From Thermoplasmata archaeon (GTDB taxonomy: Archaea > Thermoplasmatota > Thermoplasmata > Lutacidiplasmatales > SKW197): DNA of 64,000 bases. Position numbers and translations under genes: made by a program. The first letter of the stretch is position 1; the number at the start of each line of letters is the position of its first letter. Shown here one piece after another: positions 9,428 through 20,164 of the stretch. The notes beneath the pieces are model-generated. The model had not been told where the DNA came from. It worked only from the letters and a program-made list of their open reading frames with translations, and did no database searches. The stretch is taken from positions 1 to 64,000 of the forward strand of contig JAOAJK010000003.1 in the NCBI GenBank assembly GCA_026414225.1, read 5' to 3'.

Positions 9428-10124
9428 GTTTCTGCCTCTCCATTTCCCTTGTCTCTCCGTTTTCATCGCCCACAATCACGGTGGTCGCAATCCCACAGAA
9501 TAGCCCGGATTCCACGATGCCCGTGGTCGCCTTGATTTCCCTTTCGAGTAACTCGGGTTTCTCAATTCTCCCGAACTTGCAATCCAGGATATAATTCCCG
9601 CTGTCCGTCCTGAAGACCTCCTCACCTCTTTTCCGCAAATCTGCCCTGCACCCGAATTTTGTTTCAACAATCTGTCTGGTTTTCCGCCATCCATAAGGTA
9701 CAACCTCAACAGGCACAGGGGTTCTCTCTCCGAGTACATTCACTACCTTGGAAGCATCCACAACGATGCACTCCTTCCTGCTCATCTTTGCCACGATTTT
9801 TTCCCAAAGCAAAGCCCCGCCCATTCCTTTTATGAGATTCAACTCTGGCGAAACCTCATCGGCCCCATCCACAGTTATATCAATCTCGGTGTTCTCCTCT
9901 ATCTCTATCACCTTGAGACCAAGAGCTCTAGCCAGTGCTGCAGTTTTCTGGGATGTTGGAACGCAATGCACCTCAAACCCTTCTGCCTTTACACGCTCGG
10001 CCAGCTTTCTCACGAAAATTTCCGCGGTGGAGCCGGTTCCGAGCCCGACAATCATTCCGTCCTTTACAAAGTCCAGCGCTCTCTCCGCAGCCAAAGTTTT
10101 TCCAATTGCTCCTTTTTCACTCAT
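9420..10124 (-). CDS. rpiA: Ribose-5-phosphate isomerase A
   Basis: GMIVGLGTGSTAEIFVRKL, VDGADEVSPELNLIKGMGGALLWEKIVA, ECIVVDASKVV. Confidence 0.94.
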   Translation of the reverse strand: MSEKGAIGKTLAAERALDFVKDGMIVGLGTGSTAEIFVRKLAERVKAEGFEVHCVPTSQKTAALARALGLKVIEIEENTEIDITVDGADEVSPELNLIKGMGGALLWEKIVAKMSRKECIVVDASKVVNVLGERTPVPVEVVPYGWRKTRQIVETKFGCRADLRKRGEEVFRTDSGNYILDCKFGRIEKPELLEREIKATTGIVESGLFCGIATTVIVGDENGETREMERQKPT

Positions 10125-10198
10125 TTGAGCCTTGTCCGACTTCATGCAAGGGGGATGCAAAAGTATAATTTATCAGTTGCGTATGCGGGGACGGTGAT

Positions 10199-11536
10199 AT
10201 GATGAGCTTGAAAATTCCAGATAGATTCATGAATGATGAGCTGGCTGAGGAAATGTTCGGAAATGTGCTGTTTGTGCGTGACCAGATTGCACAACATCAT
10301 AAGTGGTTTGAGAACTCGCTTCCGATGATTGCCTCGGAAAACCTTATCTCACCGCTCGCAAGGGAAATGCTGATATCAGATTTCTGCGATAGATATGCGG
10401 AGGGGCTTCCTGGTGCAAGGTACTATCAGGGAAACATTTATGTGGATAGGGTAGAGTTGAAAGCAATAGAACTTGCAAAGAAACTCTTTAAATGCGAGCA
10501 TGCAGATGTGAGGCCCACATCAGGAACCGTAGCAAACCTTGCCGTCCTTTTTGCATTCACTAAGCCCGGGGACCAGATCACAGTCCCGAATGTGTCAGAT
10601 GGTGCCCACATCAGCAGCGCCAAATTCGGTGCGGTGGGGGTCCGCGGTGTTACTGGCATCCCTTATCCCTTCAATGTGAAGGACATGTGCATCGATGTTG
10701 ATGGGGCGGCAAAGGTAATAAGGGAGACAAAGCCGAAGCTTGCACTGTTCGGAATGTCCGTCTTCCTGTTTCCAGCCCCGCTGAAAGAGCTAAGACCTGT
10801 GCTCGATGAGGTCGGTGCCATTGTCTGGTACGATGCAGCCCATGTGCTGGGCTTGATTGCTGGCGGGAAATTCCAGGACCCTCTCAGGGAAGGTGCCCAT
10901 GTGATGACCGCGAGCACCCACAAAACACTACCCGGACCCCAGCATGGGATTATTCTTGCGAATCCAAAGGACGAGAAGATGAAGAACAAGCTCACCTACG
11001 CGGTTTTTCCGGGCGTGACCAGCAACCATCATCTGCATGCAATGGCATCGCTCTGCATCTCACTCGCAGAGCACATTGTCTTTGGAAAGGAGTATGCTGA
11101 CCAGATTGTTAGAAATGCGAAAGCCCTCGGGCAGGCAATGCATGAACTCGGATTCGATGTGCTCTGTGCCCATAAGGGGTTCACAGAATCCCACACACTT
11201 GCCGTGGATGTCTCAAAGATCGGAGGGGGCACTGTGTGCGTGGAGGCAATGGAAAAAGCCAACATAATTGCCAACAAAAATCTGCTCCCGTGGGACGATG
11301 TGAACGCGGCCCTGAATCCATCGGGAATCCGTCTCGGTGTCCAGGAACTCACGAGAATCGGGATGCGCGAAAGCGAGATGAAGGAGGTTGCCTATCTGCT
11401 GAAGAAAATCTGCATAGACAAGAAGGACCCCGAGGAAGTGAAAAAGGAGGTCATTGCACTCAAGTCCGGGTTCAAGACAATCAAGTACTGCTTTGCCGAG
11501 GATGTAGAGGCCTACAAGCACTATAAATTGCTGTAG
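10199..11536 (+). CDS. glyA: Serine hydroxymethyltransferase
   Basis: MIASENLISPLAREMLISDF, RYAEGLPGARYYQGN, TASTHKTLPGPQHGIIL (PLP lysine motif). Confidence 0.95.
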   Translation: MMSLKIPDRFMNDELAEEMFGNVLFVRDQIAQHHKWFENSLPMIASENLISPLAREMLISDFCDRYAEGLPGARYYQGNIYVDRVELKAIELAKKLFKCEHADVRPTSGTVANLAVLFAFTKPGDQITVPNVSDGAHISSAKFGAVGVRGVTGIPYPFNVKDMCIDVDGAAKVIRETKPKLALFGMSVFLFPAPLKELRPVLDEVGAIVWYDAAHVLGLIAGGKFQDPLREGAHVMTASTHKTLPGPQHGIILANPKDEKMKNKLTYAVFPGVTSNHHLHAMASLCISLAEHIVFGKEYADQIVRNAKALGQAMHELGFDVLCAHKGFTESHTLAVDVSKIGGGTVCVEAMEKANIIANKNLLPWDDVNAALNPSGIRLGVQELTRIGMRESEMKEVAYLLKKICIDKKDPEEVKKEVIALKSGFKTIKYCFAEDVEAYKHYKLL

Positions 11537-11648
11537 TGGATCCTCTCAACCCTTTTTTCTAAAAAAATAAAATAAATTTGTGCAGGAAGGGGTAAGAAAT
11601 GGGTTGGCAGAGGTATCACATTCCTGCACGCACGATCATCGTGAGCAA

Positions 11649-11876
11649 TTAGCTGGTCCCAAATTTTCCCCTGGAATATTTGTATAATCTTGCTTTCAGG
11701 TCCATTTCGGCATAAAGGCTTCTTCCCTCCTCGATCTTCCAGATTTGCCTGAAGGCCATCTCCCTCGTTTTCTGATCGGGGAAAGCATAAAGTTCTCCGT
11801 TGTAGATGAGGCCTCTTGTCCCCACCCTGACAATGTGAAGCATATGACCGTGCTTTGCACCAGATTTCTTTTCCAT
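11649..11876 (-). CDS. Small uncharacterised protein (75 aa)
   Basis: MEKKSGAKHGHMLHIVRVGTRGLIYNGELYAFPDQKTREMAFRQIWKIEEG; upstream TATA-like tatataaata on the minus strand. Confidence 0.55.
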   Translation of the reverse strand: MEKKSGAKHGHMLHIVRVGTRGLIYNGELYAFPDQKTREMAFRQIWKIEEGRSLYAEMDLKARLYKYSRGKFGTS

Positions 11877-11992
11877 TGGTTCACGCTCCTTTATTTTTGG
11901 AGACAGGGAAGTGCTGGGGGGTATTTATATATTTTGCATGTCAACTACATACAATAGAAAAATATACATAGATGTAAGTATATCCCTTTTTC

Positions 11993-13099
11993 ATGAAAGA
12001 AACATATGTAAAAAAGCTCACACGGACGGGCAGCGGTACCTATGCGATATATCTCCCGAAGGAATGGATAAAGAAGGTTTTTGCAGACGCAGGGAATGAG
12101 AAGGAGTACCTTGTGTCCCTGAAGATTCTGGAAAAGGCGGTGCTTATTCTTCCCCCTGCTAAAAATGTAGAGAGTAAAGTTCAGATGGAAAAACCTGATA
12201 GGAGGGAGACCAAGCAGGCGTTGATATCCGCCTATGTTAACGGCTTTTCCCATTTTACCCTTGAGGCAGAGGAGGGGTTGAACGAGGAGAGTATTCTTGA
12301 AGCCAGGAATGTGATGCGGTTTCTTGACGAGACCCTTGTCACGGGCACAGATGAACATAGAATAGAGTTTACGGACAGGTTTGTCGAGAAGGAATTTAAC
12401 ATAGAGGAGGCAATCTCGCTCCTGTTTGACAGGGTGCTGGATGCAATGAACCTTGCCCATGAGGTGCTGACCTACTTTGATTTGAATCCCGAGAGGACCA
12501 TCCACCTGATGCAGATGCTCGCGGCAATTGAGGACAGGGACATAGACCGCGGAGTTTACCAGATAATCCGGAATCTCTCAAAATTGAATTTCAAGTTCAG
12601 GAGTTTCATTGAGTTGAATTACACCGTACTTGTGAATGACATCCTTGAACGGGTCGGGGATTCTTCCATTGGCATTGCGGAACTCATGTGCGACATCTAC
12701 GGAATCCAGAGAACACACCTGAACTATCCCTACGAAATTCTGATGAAGGAGTTTCATAAACCCAGATTTCCAGAATGTGTGACCGAGCTCAAGGAGGAAT
12801 ACTTGCGGGCTGTGCACCACTGCATCAGGATTCTACCTGAGATAAAGGAGTATGTCCAGAAGCGGGATGGAAAGTCAAGTTTGAAGATGAGAACGGAGAT
12901 TGCAAGGGAGAGGGTGAACACGGAGAAAAGGATCTTTGAGATACAGTCCAGAATTACATTTCCGAAGCCAGAAAACATCGAGCGAAATGTGCTCCTTTCC
13001 ACCCTCCAGATAGCCCACAGGGTCAGGGAGTTCCAGACAAGGCTGGAGAGCATCTGCGAGCAAACTGCGTTATTCTGGTATTCCGTACAGGCAGGGTAA
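11993..13099 (+). CDS. AbrB/SpoVT-PhoU domain protein (phosphate uptake regulator-like)
   Basis: N-term YVKKLTRTGSGTYAIYLPKEWIKK (AbrB-like), helical PhoU-like remainder (LERVGDSSIGIAELM). Confidence 0.85.
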   Translation: MKETYVKKLTRTGSGTYAIYLPKEWIKKVFADAGNEKEYLVSLKILEKAVLILPPAKNVESKVQMEKPDRRETKQALISAYVNGFSHFTLEAEEGLNEESILEARNVMRFLDETLVTGTDEHRIEFTDRFVEKEFNIEEAISLLFDRVLDAMNLAHEVLTYFDLNPERTIHLMQMLAAIEDRDIDRGVYQIIRNLSKLNFKFRSFIELNYTVLVNDILERVGDSSIGIAELMCDIYGIQRTHLNYPYEILMKEFHKPRFPECVTELKEEYLRAVHHCIRILPEIKEYVQKRDGKSSLKMRTEIARERVNTEKRIFEIQSRITFPKPENIERNVLLSTLQIAHRVREFQTRLESICEQTALFWYSVQAG

Positions 13100-13154
13100 A
13101 TAAGCCGGAATTTCCCCCGTGCAAGTTATATATCCTCCTCGCATTCCTCTGACC

Positions 13155-14447
13155 ATGAAAATCCTGCTTAAAGATGTGCTGGTTGTCACCCAGAACCAGA
13201 GTAGGGAAATTTTTCATGGAAGCGTTCTAATCGAGGACGGATTTATCCGTGAGGTTTCAGAAGGGAGCATAGATGCGAACCCGGAAACCGTGATTTCTGG
13301 CAAATACGCTGTTTTGCCTGGCTTCATCAACCTGCACACCCATGTGGCGATGAGCATTTTTAAAGGGATGGGGGACGATGTGCCGCTGGACAAATTTCTT
13401 GAGATTACATTCACACTGGATGCCAGGCGGGATGCGGAGGACATTCATGCAGGGGCAATGCTCGGGATCGCGGAGATGCTGCATTCCGGTATAACTACAT
13501 TCGTCGACTTCTATTACAGCGAGGATGTGATTGCCAGAGCTGCTGAGAAGGCGGGAATAAGGAGCGTTCTCTGCTGGTGCACGCTTGACGAGGAATTTAC
13601 CACGCAGAGGGGAAAGCCGCTCCAGAACGCAGAAACATTTATCAGGGAACACAGGGGTAAACCTCTCATAATCCCGGGTGTTGCAGTCCAGGGGGTCTAT
13701 GTGGCTTCCGATGAAACCTGGCTGAAGGCAAGGGAAATCGCTGAAAAATATGGAACGGTATGCACCTATCATCTGGCCGAAACCAAAAAGGAGGTCTACG
13801 AATTCGCCAAAACAGGGAGGGGAAGACCCTGCGAGCATCTGGAAAAAATAGGTTTTCTTTCGCAGAACCAGATTGCAGTCCATTGCTGTTACCTGCTCAG
13901 GAAAGAAATTAAGGCACTCGCAAAGAATGGTGTGAGCGTAGCCCACTGTCCTGCATCAAACATGAAGCTGGCGTCAGGAGTGGCACCAGTGTCTGCAATG
14001 GTCGAGGAGGGAATAAATACGGGCATTGGAACGGATAGCAATGCCTCAAACAACACGCTCGATATCGTGAGGGAGGCAAGAATTGCTGGCCTGTTGCAAA
14101 AGGTGATGTTTGGAAATCCTGCCCTCCTGCCAGCCCAGACATTACTGGATATGATAACGGTGAATGGCGCTGCAGCCCTCGGGATGAAAAACAAAATTGG
14201 CTCCATTGAGACGGGAAAGAGGGCAGACCTCGTGGTTTTTAACCTGGAACATCCGTCACTTGCACCCGCAGACCGGGGTAACATTGTTCCAGGCATTGTT
14301 TACAGTGCAAGCCAGGGCGCGGTAGAGTATGTGATTGTTGACGGAGAAATCCGCGTGGAGCATGGAAGGGTAAACGGGGAGGAAAAAATCGTGGAGGCGG
14401 CGGAGAATGCGAGGAGAAAGTTCCCGGGAGTTTTCAAATCTGGCTGA
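13155..14447 (+). CDS. mtaD: Amidohydrolase, 5-methylthioadenosine/S-adenosylhomocysteine deaminase family
   Basis: LPGFINLHTHVAMSIFKGMGDD, HCPASNMKLASGVAPVSAM, GIGTDSNASNNTLDIVREAR. Confidence 0.9.
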   Translation: MKILLKDVLVVTQNQSREIFHGSVLIEDGFIREVSEGSIDANPETVISGKYAVLPGFINLHTHVAMSIFKGMGDDVPLDKFLEITFTLDARRDAEDIHAGAMLGIAEMLHSGITTFVDFYYSEDVIARAAEKAGIRSVLCWCTLDEEFTTQRGKPLQNAETFIREHRGKPLIIPGVAVQGVYVASDETWLKAREIAEKYGTVCTYHLAETKKEVYEFAKTGRGRPCEHLEKIGFLSQNQIAVHCCYLLRKEIKALAKNGVSVAHCPASNMKLASGVAPVSAMVEEGINTGIGTDSNASNNTLDIVREARIAGLLQKVMFGNPALLPAQTLLDMITVNGAAALGMKNKIGSIETGKRADLVVFNLEHPSLAPADRGNIVPGIVYSASQGAVEYVIVDGEIRVEHGRVNGEEKIVEAAENARRKFPGVFKSG

Positions 14448-15000
14448 CCCGCGGGTCCGTGAAGCCCTGTTCTGCATCTTTGAAAGACCCTGCATACGGA
14501 TACGGAACCTGGCACCGCTCTGCCAGATTCCGAGGAGCAGCTTGCAGAGAAAACTTGTAAATCTGGATTATGTGGTGGTGCTTCCAGGTGGTGGGTTTTC
14601 GCTCAACGAGATGGCCGTGGATGTGCCCCTCTTCAGCGCCCTTGAAAGGGAGAGCTACTACAGGATTCTCCTCGGATGCAAAAAGCCAGTATCTGCAGAG
14701 ATGCTTTACCTGCTGACTGGGAGGAACAGAAATTCGCTCCATGGAACTCTGAAAAGGTTGGAAGGAAACGGGCTTGTGGTGAGAGAAGTGGATGGATACA
14801 GGCTCAACCCGGGACTTGAGCGAAGATACAGACAACTGCTCCGGCAACTCCCTGCGTCCGTTGACCTTCTCGACAGACTCCTTGCGAGGGAGAGGATTGA
14901 ACACACGATAACCCGAAATGAAGAAATTATTGTTGAATGTTTTGGCAGAAAGCGAAAGCTCCAACCCTACAGAAGATTGAGAGAACTAATAGAATTATAA
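14407..15000 (+). CDS. Winged-helix DNA-binding protein
   Basis: Two predicted wHTH units (IRNLAPLCQIPRSSLQRKLVNLDYV; LLTGRNRNSLHGTLKRLEGNGLVVRE); overlaps the 3' end of mtaD. Confidence 0.7.
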   Translation: MRGESSREFSNLADPRVREALFCIFERPCIRIRNLAPLCQIPRSSLQRKLVNLDYVVVLPGGGFSLNEMAVDVPLFSALERESYYRILLGCKKPVSAEMLYLLTGRNRNSLHGTLKRLEGNGLVVREVDGYRLNPGLERRYRQLLRQLPASVDLLDRLLARERIEHTITRNEEIIVECFGRKRKLQPYRRLRELIEL

Positions 15001-16215
15001 CATCATCCTTGCAAAGACCGCGGCATCGCCGAGGATGTTCTTTATCCAGGCATACTCGTTGACTTCATGGGCTTTCTCGTCAAGGGTCTCCCAGACAACG
15101 GCTGGAATCCCCTGCTTCCTGAGAATTGCGGCGCAGGTGCCACCACCGACACCAACGGGTCTTGGCTTTATGCCCCGCAATTCGGTGATCGCACTCGCAA
15201 GCCGCACATAAACCTCGCTCTCTATGGATGTTGGAGGTGCCGCTGGCTCGCTGTTTACCGCCTCAACACTGACCTTAACACCAAACTTCTTCTCAATCTT
15301 CCTGCAGTTGCTGTTCACATAATCCATTACATCCTGCGGATTGTATTCTGGGAGGATGCGTGTATCAAAATAGAAGACATCCTGGCCCGGGATTGTATTC
15401 ACATTCGGGACATTCGCCTCCTTCTTTGTCACCTCAAAGGTGGAGATGGATGGCTCGAAAATCGGGTTTCTGGCCCCGAACTTCCTCTTCAACCCTCTGT
15501 CAAGGGCACAAATTAAGTAGGCGCCTGCACGGTGGGCATTTATTCCGGTATCGGGCCTTGAACCATGGGTTTGTTTTCCGAGAATGGTAAATTTCAACCA
15601 GAGTATGGATTTTTCCGCAACCTCAATCACGCTTCCGTCGCTGTTGCCATAGTCAGGCACGACTGCCATATCGTTACTCGAAAAGATGCCCTGCGATGCA
15701 AGAAATTTAAGCCCGTAAACGCTTCCCTGCTCCTCATCCGCGGCAAAAACAAGTCCCATGTTGTATTCTGGTGTGAGATTCAGATTCTTAAGAATTTTTG
15801 CAGCGATTATCGTGGATACAATTGCCTGCCCGTTGTCCTCAGTTCCTCGTCCGTAAAGTTTACCCTCCTTTTCAGTGCACTGGTAGGGTGGGTTTTCCCA
15901 TTTTGAAAGGTCTCCAGGTGGAACGATGTCCAGATGGGATATAAACCAAACCGTTCGTTCCCTGTTTTTCCCGTAAACTCTTGCCACGATGTTCGGGCGG
16001 TAGTTGTTGCTTACCCGCACATCCTTCGCATCATACCAGTTCAGCTCATCAAATCCAATTTTATCCAGGTAATTTATCAGAAATTTGGCTTTCGTGTACT
16101 CCCCGTCACCGCCATTCTCTGGAGCAATCGCCGGAATCGCTGTTAGCCGTCGCATTAACTCTATGCTCTCTGCCCTCAGCCCCTCTGCAGCTGCAACTAT
16201 CTCAGGAGGCATCAC
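14995..16215 (-). CDS. M20 family metallopeptidase (ArgE/DapE-like)
   Basis: WFISHLDIVPPGDLSKWENPPY, LYGRGTEDNGQAIVS, FAADEEQGS, GGGTCAAILRKQGIPAVVW. Confidence 0.9.
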   Translation of the reverse strand: MMPPEIVAAAEGLRAESIELMRRLTAIPAIAPENGGDGEYTKAKFLINYLDKIGFDELNWYDAKDVRVSNNYRPNIVARVYGKNRERTVWFISHLDIVPPGDLSKWENPPYQCTEKEGKLYGRGTEDNGQAIVSTIIAAKILKNLNLTPEYNMGLVFAADEEQGSVYGLKFLASQGIFSSNDMAVVPDYGNSDGSVIEVAEKSILWLKFTILGKQTHGSRPDTGINAHRAGAYLICALDRGLKRKFGARNPIFEPSISTFEVTKKEANVPNVNTIPGQDVFYFDTRILPEYNPQDVMDYVNSNCRKIEKKFGVKVSVEAVNSEPAAPPTSIESEVYVRLASAITELRGIKPRPVGVGGGTCAAILRKQGIPAVVWETLDEKAHEVNEYAWIKNILGDAAVFARMML

Positions 16216-16757
16216 TCTTCCCCGGTGCCAATCATCTTCAAAAATTCTCTCGCGGTTTCTAGTTTCTTTTTCTTTGGCTGGGGATACTCCTCCTTCAGAA
16301 TCTTGATTTCCTCATCCTTTGCCAGTTCCGCACGCCACGCCTTTATCTTTGTCTTTGCTCTCTGGATTGCCTTCTCAAATTCGTTTTCATAGCAGACAGA
16401 ACAGAGAGGATTGGGTAAGGATTCAGGGAAATGAGCGACATCTACAAACCACCTTGTTTCGGTGTAAAATCTGTAGCGGTAGTGAACATCCACAGTGAGT
16501 TTATCCGACTCGGGAGGAACATGTGGTTCCTGGCACTGCTCGCAAAATTCGTTACCGCAAACGGAACATTTGTGTTTCCTGTTTTCCAGGGTTATGATGT
16601 TCCCGCATTTCATGCATCTATCTACGCTCTCCTGAGGTGATACGGTCCCCTTGACATTTATCGGTGAACCACAGCCGAGACAGAACACCCTTTCAAGGTT
16701 GTCTGGTGCATCCACTTCCATGCCGCATTTGGGACATTTTACTTTGATCGTCGCCAT
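16212..16757 (-). CDS. Zinc-ribbon protein, uncharacterised
   Basis: Several CxxC pairs: VKCPKCGMEV, VFCLGCGSPI, RCMKCGNII, HKCSVCGNEFCEQC; start trimmed to MATIKVKC. Confidence 0.75.
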   Translation of the reverse strand: MATIKVKCPKCGMEVDAPDNLERVFCLGCGSPINVKGTVSPQESVDRCMKCGNIITLENRKHKCSVCGNEFCEQCQEPHVPPESDKLTVDVHYRYRFYTETRWFVDVAHFPESLPNPLCSVCYENEFEKAIQRAKTKIKAWRAELAKDEEIKILKEEYPQPKKKKLETAREFLKMIGTGEE

Positions 16758-16869
16758 TTTCCCAAGCTCCCGCCCGGCATAGGCAACCATGTAGATAAAA
16801 TTTTTGGAGACATAGCTTTGCAGGGACCTTTTTCAACTCCATCAACTATATATACGGGTTTTCAATATC

Positions 16870-17943
16870 TTGGATATGGTTCCAAAAAAGAAGATTCTGG
16901 ACATCCTCGGCGCCTACGACCTGAAAAACCTTACGATTGCAACTGTGTGCTCCCACTCCAGCTTGCAGATTTTCCATGGAGCAAGGAAGGAGGGGTTTAA
17001 AACCCTGGGAATAGCGATTGGCAGGGAACCCAAGTTCTACGGTGCATTCCCGCTCGCAAAACCGGACAAATTTATGGTCCTGAACTCCTACCAGGAAATT
17101 CCGGACATTGTTGAGAAATTGAAGGAGGAGAATGCTGTTATCATTCCCCACGGCTCGTTTGTGGAATACCTCGGGCACAAAAAATTTGAGGAACTGGAAA
17201 TCCCGACATTCGGAAACCGTGCTGTGCTTGAGTGGGAGTCCGACAGGGAAAAGTCAAGGCAGTGGCTGGAGAGCGCAGGGATTGAGATGCCGATGAAATT
17301 TGATGACCCCAGAAAAATAGACCGGCCTGTGCTGGTAAAATTCTACGGGGCCAAGGGGGGAAAGGGCTTCTTCATTGCGAAGAACTATGAGGAATTCATG
17401 GCCGTGAACCCGCAGGAAAGATATACAATCCAGGAGTATGTGATCGGCACGAGGTATTACATTCACTACTTCTACTCTCCGATTAAGGAGGAGGGCTACA
17501 AACTCTCAAAAGGCACGCTCGAACTGCTCGGCATGGATAGGCGGGATGAAGCCAATATCGATGAGGTGTACAAGGTGGGTAGCATCGAGCGGCTCCGCGA
17601 GCTGGGCTGGAGGCAGACATTTGTTGTAACTGGCAATGTGGAGGTTGTGATGAGGGAATCCCTGCTGCCGAAGGTTCTAGAAATGGGAGAAAAGGTGGTA
17701 GAACGCTCATTCCAGCTTTTCGGAGGAATGATTGGCCCCTTCTGCCTTGAAACCATTGTCACGGATGAGCTCAAAATCAAGGTTTTTGAAATCTCTGCAA
17801 GAATTGTAGCGGGCACAAATGTTGCAGTCGGTGGAAGCCCCTACTCCGAGCTTGTAGAGCCAGGAATGTCGACGGGAAGAAGAATTGCAAGGGAGATAAA
17901 GATAGCGGCAGAGAAACACCGGCTGGAAGAAATAATTTCGTAA
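16870..17943 (+). CDS. purP: Formate-dependent AICAR ligase (FAICAR synthetase), PurP
   Basis: VCSHSSLQIFHGARKEGFKTLGI, IIPHGSFVEYLG, VKFYGAKGGKGFF, EFSARI-like end (FEISARIVAGTNVAVGGSPYSEL). Confidence 0.94.
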   Translation: MDMVPKKKILDILGAYDLKNLTIATVCSHSSLQIFHGARKEGFKTLGIAIGREPKFYGAFPLAKPDKFMVLNSYQEIPDIVEKLKEENAVIIPHGSFVEYLGHKKFEELEIPTFGNRAVLEWESDREKSRQWLESAGIEMPMKFDDPRKIDRPVLVKFYGAKGGKGFFIAKNYEEFMAVNPQERYTIQEYVIGTRYYIHYFYSPIKEEGYKLSKGTLELLGMDRRDEANIDEVYKVGSIERLRELGWRQTFVVTGNVEVVMRESLLPKVLEMGEKVVERSFQLFGGMIGPFCLETIVTDELKIKVFEISARIVAGTNVAVGGSPYSELVEPGMSTGRRIAREIKIAAEKHRLEEIIS

Positions 17944-18052
17944 TGCAAGACATCCTGCTATTGCGATAAAAAAACACGGGAGGACACGAACCGCAGGGTA
18001 TATATCTCCCTTTGAGTATCAACTATTTGGGCATCCGCGCTGCATCAAAAAT

Positions 18053-19600
18053 GTGGTGATGGATATGCTGGGAAAAGGAGTAGAGAAGAGTGATGGAATC
18101 GAGGTAGTGCTAACAACAGATGAAACCCTGCTTTCAGAATACAGGAACATCCCGCTCGGGCAATTTTTCAGCTGTGTTCCGAGCGATAGAATGCTCTCCA
18201 GATTCGTGCACCGTATGCTGATGCCAAGGACCTTTGCGAAAGAGCCGGTGCTGGATTTTGCCCCCATGGGACTGAGAAGGTTTGAGGCCGCCGTTGCAAG
18301 GGACATTGGAAAAGGAAATGTTGTGGTGGCATCTCCCCATTATCTGGAAAAGTTCATCGGGAAGAGAACGCGGATTGTGGGCATCCACACCATGGACCCG
18401 CTCGGGCTCGGGCCTGTTTCGCTGATGTTCACGAGCGGAGGAAAACACATCTCGTTCACAAAATTCATGTTTATGCGGGTGCTCCAGCAGATTCCGAAGG
18501 AAAGGGATTTCAAGGTGGTCATAGGGGGCTGTGGTACCTGGCAGCTTGAGAATTTCCCTGAAAAAATGGAAGAGCTTGGAATAGACCATGTCGTTAGCGG
18601 CGAGTGCGACCACCTGGCTGGTAAGGTGGTCCAGGAGATAGAGAATGGAAGTGCCGGACGTATCGTCCAGATAAAGGAGCCGGCCCCACTTGAAACTATC
18701 TGTCCGAACCTCGGGGCCACAATGATAGGGCTCGTTGAAGTTATGCGGGGCTGCGGAAGGGGCTGCAGGTTCTGCCAGCCCAACATGAGAAAGGCAAGGT
18801 ACATCCCGCTGGAGATTGTGAGGAACGATGTGGAAATTAACCTGAAACACGGAGTAACCAAGGTCTGGATGCACTCCGATGACATCTTTCTTTACAAGGT
18901 GGAAAGCAGGGAGTTCTATCCGAACACCGATGCAATCAAGGAATTGTTTTCCTTTGTCATGGGCATCAAGGGGGTGACCCACGCGAATCCAACCCATGGT
19001 TCCCTAGCAGCGATTGCCGCGGCACCCGAGCTGATACCGGAACTCTCAAAAATTCTCCGAGCCGGTCCTGACAGATGGATCGGAATCCAGCCAGGTCTTG
19101 AGACGGGTTCTGGACAGCTCATGGAGAAGATAATGCCGCGAAAAACCCTCCCGTTCAAGCCATCAGAATGGCCTGAAGTGGTTGTTAACGCTGTGAAAAT
19201 TCTGAACCAGAACTACTGGCTGCCTGGGATGACCCTTATTCTCGGACTACCAGAGGAAAACCAGGAGGATGTAGAGGAAAGCATTGCGCTCATTGATAGA
19301 ATGGAGAAGGAGGGGCTTCACTTCGTCGTGGCACCGCTTGCGTTTGTCCCGCTGGCTGCCTGGAAGGAACGGGGTTTCTTTGACTTCACTACGCAGTTTG
19401 ACGAGGCGAGATTTAACCTGGTTTACAAATGCTGGAAGCACACAATAAAGGAGATTGACACAATGTTTGATAGCGTCTCAAAACTCAGAGGCCTTTCAAA
19501 GCCGGTGCTGGATGCAGTTGCAAAACACGGCTCCAGATATGTGCTGAGACACATTGAGAAGTGGGGAATGCGGCACGGGTTCAGGGTGAGGGTGTCCTGA
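18053..19600 (+). CDS. Radical SAM protein with N-terminal B12-binding-like region
   Basis: CGRGCRFCQPNMRKARY (CxxxCxxC), GECDHLAGKVV, GIQPGLETGSGQLMEKIMPRK. Confidence 0.87.
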   Translation: MVMDMLGKGVEKSDGIEVVLTTDETLLSEYRNIPLGQFFSCVPSDRMLSRFVHRMLMPRTFAKEPVLDFAPMGLRRFEAAVARDIGKGNVVVASPHYLEKFIGKRTRIVGIHTMDPLGLGPVSLMFTSGGKHISFTKFMFMRVLQQIPKERDFKVVIGGCGTWQLENFPEKMEELGIDHVVSGECDHLAGKVVQEIENGSAGRIVQIKEPAPLETICPNLGATMIGLVEVMRGCGRGCRFCQPNMRKARYIPLEIVRNDVEINLKHGVTKVWMHSDDIFLYKVESREFYPNTDAIKELFSFVMGIKGVTHANPTHGSLAAIAAAPELIPELSKILRAGPDRWIGIQPGLETGSGQLMEKIMPRKTLPFKPSEWPEVVVNAVKILNQNYWLPGMTLILGLPEENQEDVEESIALIDRMEKEGLHFVVAPLAFVPLAAWKERGFFDFTTQFDEARFNLVYKCWKHTIKEIDTMFDSVSKLRGLSKPVLDAVAKHGSRYVLRHIEKWGMRHGFRVRVS

Positions 19601-19635
19601 TAACCATTATATGCCCCCTTTCTCTCCCCTCTTCC

Positions 19636-20160
19636 ATGGACCAAAAAACAGAACTAATCAGGTTGCTGAAGGGCTGCGGGGCCCTCAAATTCGGAAAGTT
19701 TGTGCTTACATCTGGCAAGGAAAGCAATTACTATGTAGACATAAAGCTTGCAGTGACGAAACCGGAAATTCTCTCGAAAATAGCCGAAATGATGGCAGTG
19801 CATGTGGAGAACGAAAAGTTGATTGCAGGCATGGAACTGGGGGCGGTGCCACTCGCCACCGCCGTCTCGCTTAAAACAAACAAGCCGTTTCTCATAATCC
19901 GGAAGGGCGAGCGAACCCATGGAACCATGAAACAGATTGAAGGCGAGTTCAAACCTGGCGATGAGGTTGTCCTTGTGGAAGATGTGTGCACCACCGCAGG
20001 TTCGGTCCTTAAATCCATTGATATCCTCAGAAATTCCGGTTGTGTGGTAAATAAGGCAATTGTGGTCGTGGACAGGGAGGAAGGAGGCGGCGAGGCAGTA
20101 GCTGCGAAAAATGTGAAACTCCTCTCGCTCCTCAAAGCCAGAGAACTGAAAGAGGGATAG
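19636..20160 (+). CDS. pyrE: Orotate phosphoribosyltransferase
   Basis: GKFVLTSGKESNYYVDIKLA, GMELGAVPLATAVSL, VVLVEDVCTTAGSVLKSI (PRPP motif). Confidence 0.94.
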   Translation: MDQKTELIRLLKGCGALKFGKFVLTSGKESNYYVDIKLAVTKPEILSKIAEMMAVHVENEKLIAGMELGAVPLATAVSLKTNKPFLIIRKGERTHGTMKQIEGEFKPGDEVVLVEDVCTTAGSVLKSIDILRNSGCVVNKAIVVVDREEGGGEAVAAKNVKLLSLLKARELKEG

Positions 20161-20164
20161 ACGG

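Noticed and set aside
13257-13946. 229-aa minus-strand ORF
   Set aside because: Antisense to the amidohydrolase gene; no coding support.
18134-18997. 287-aa minus-strand ORF
   Set aside because: Antisense to a clear radical SAM gene.
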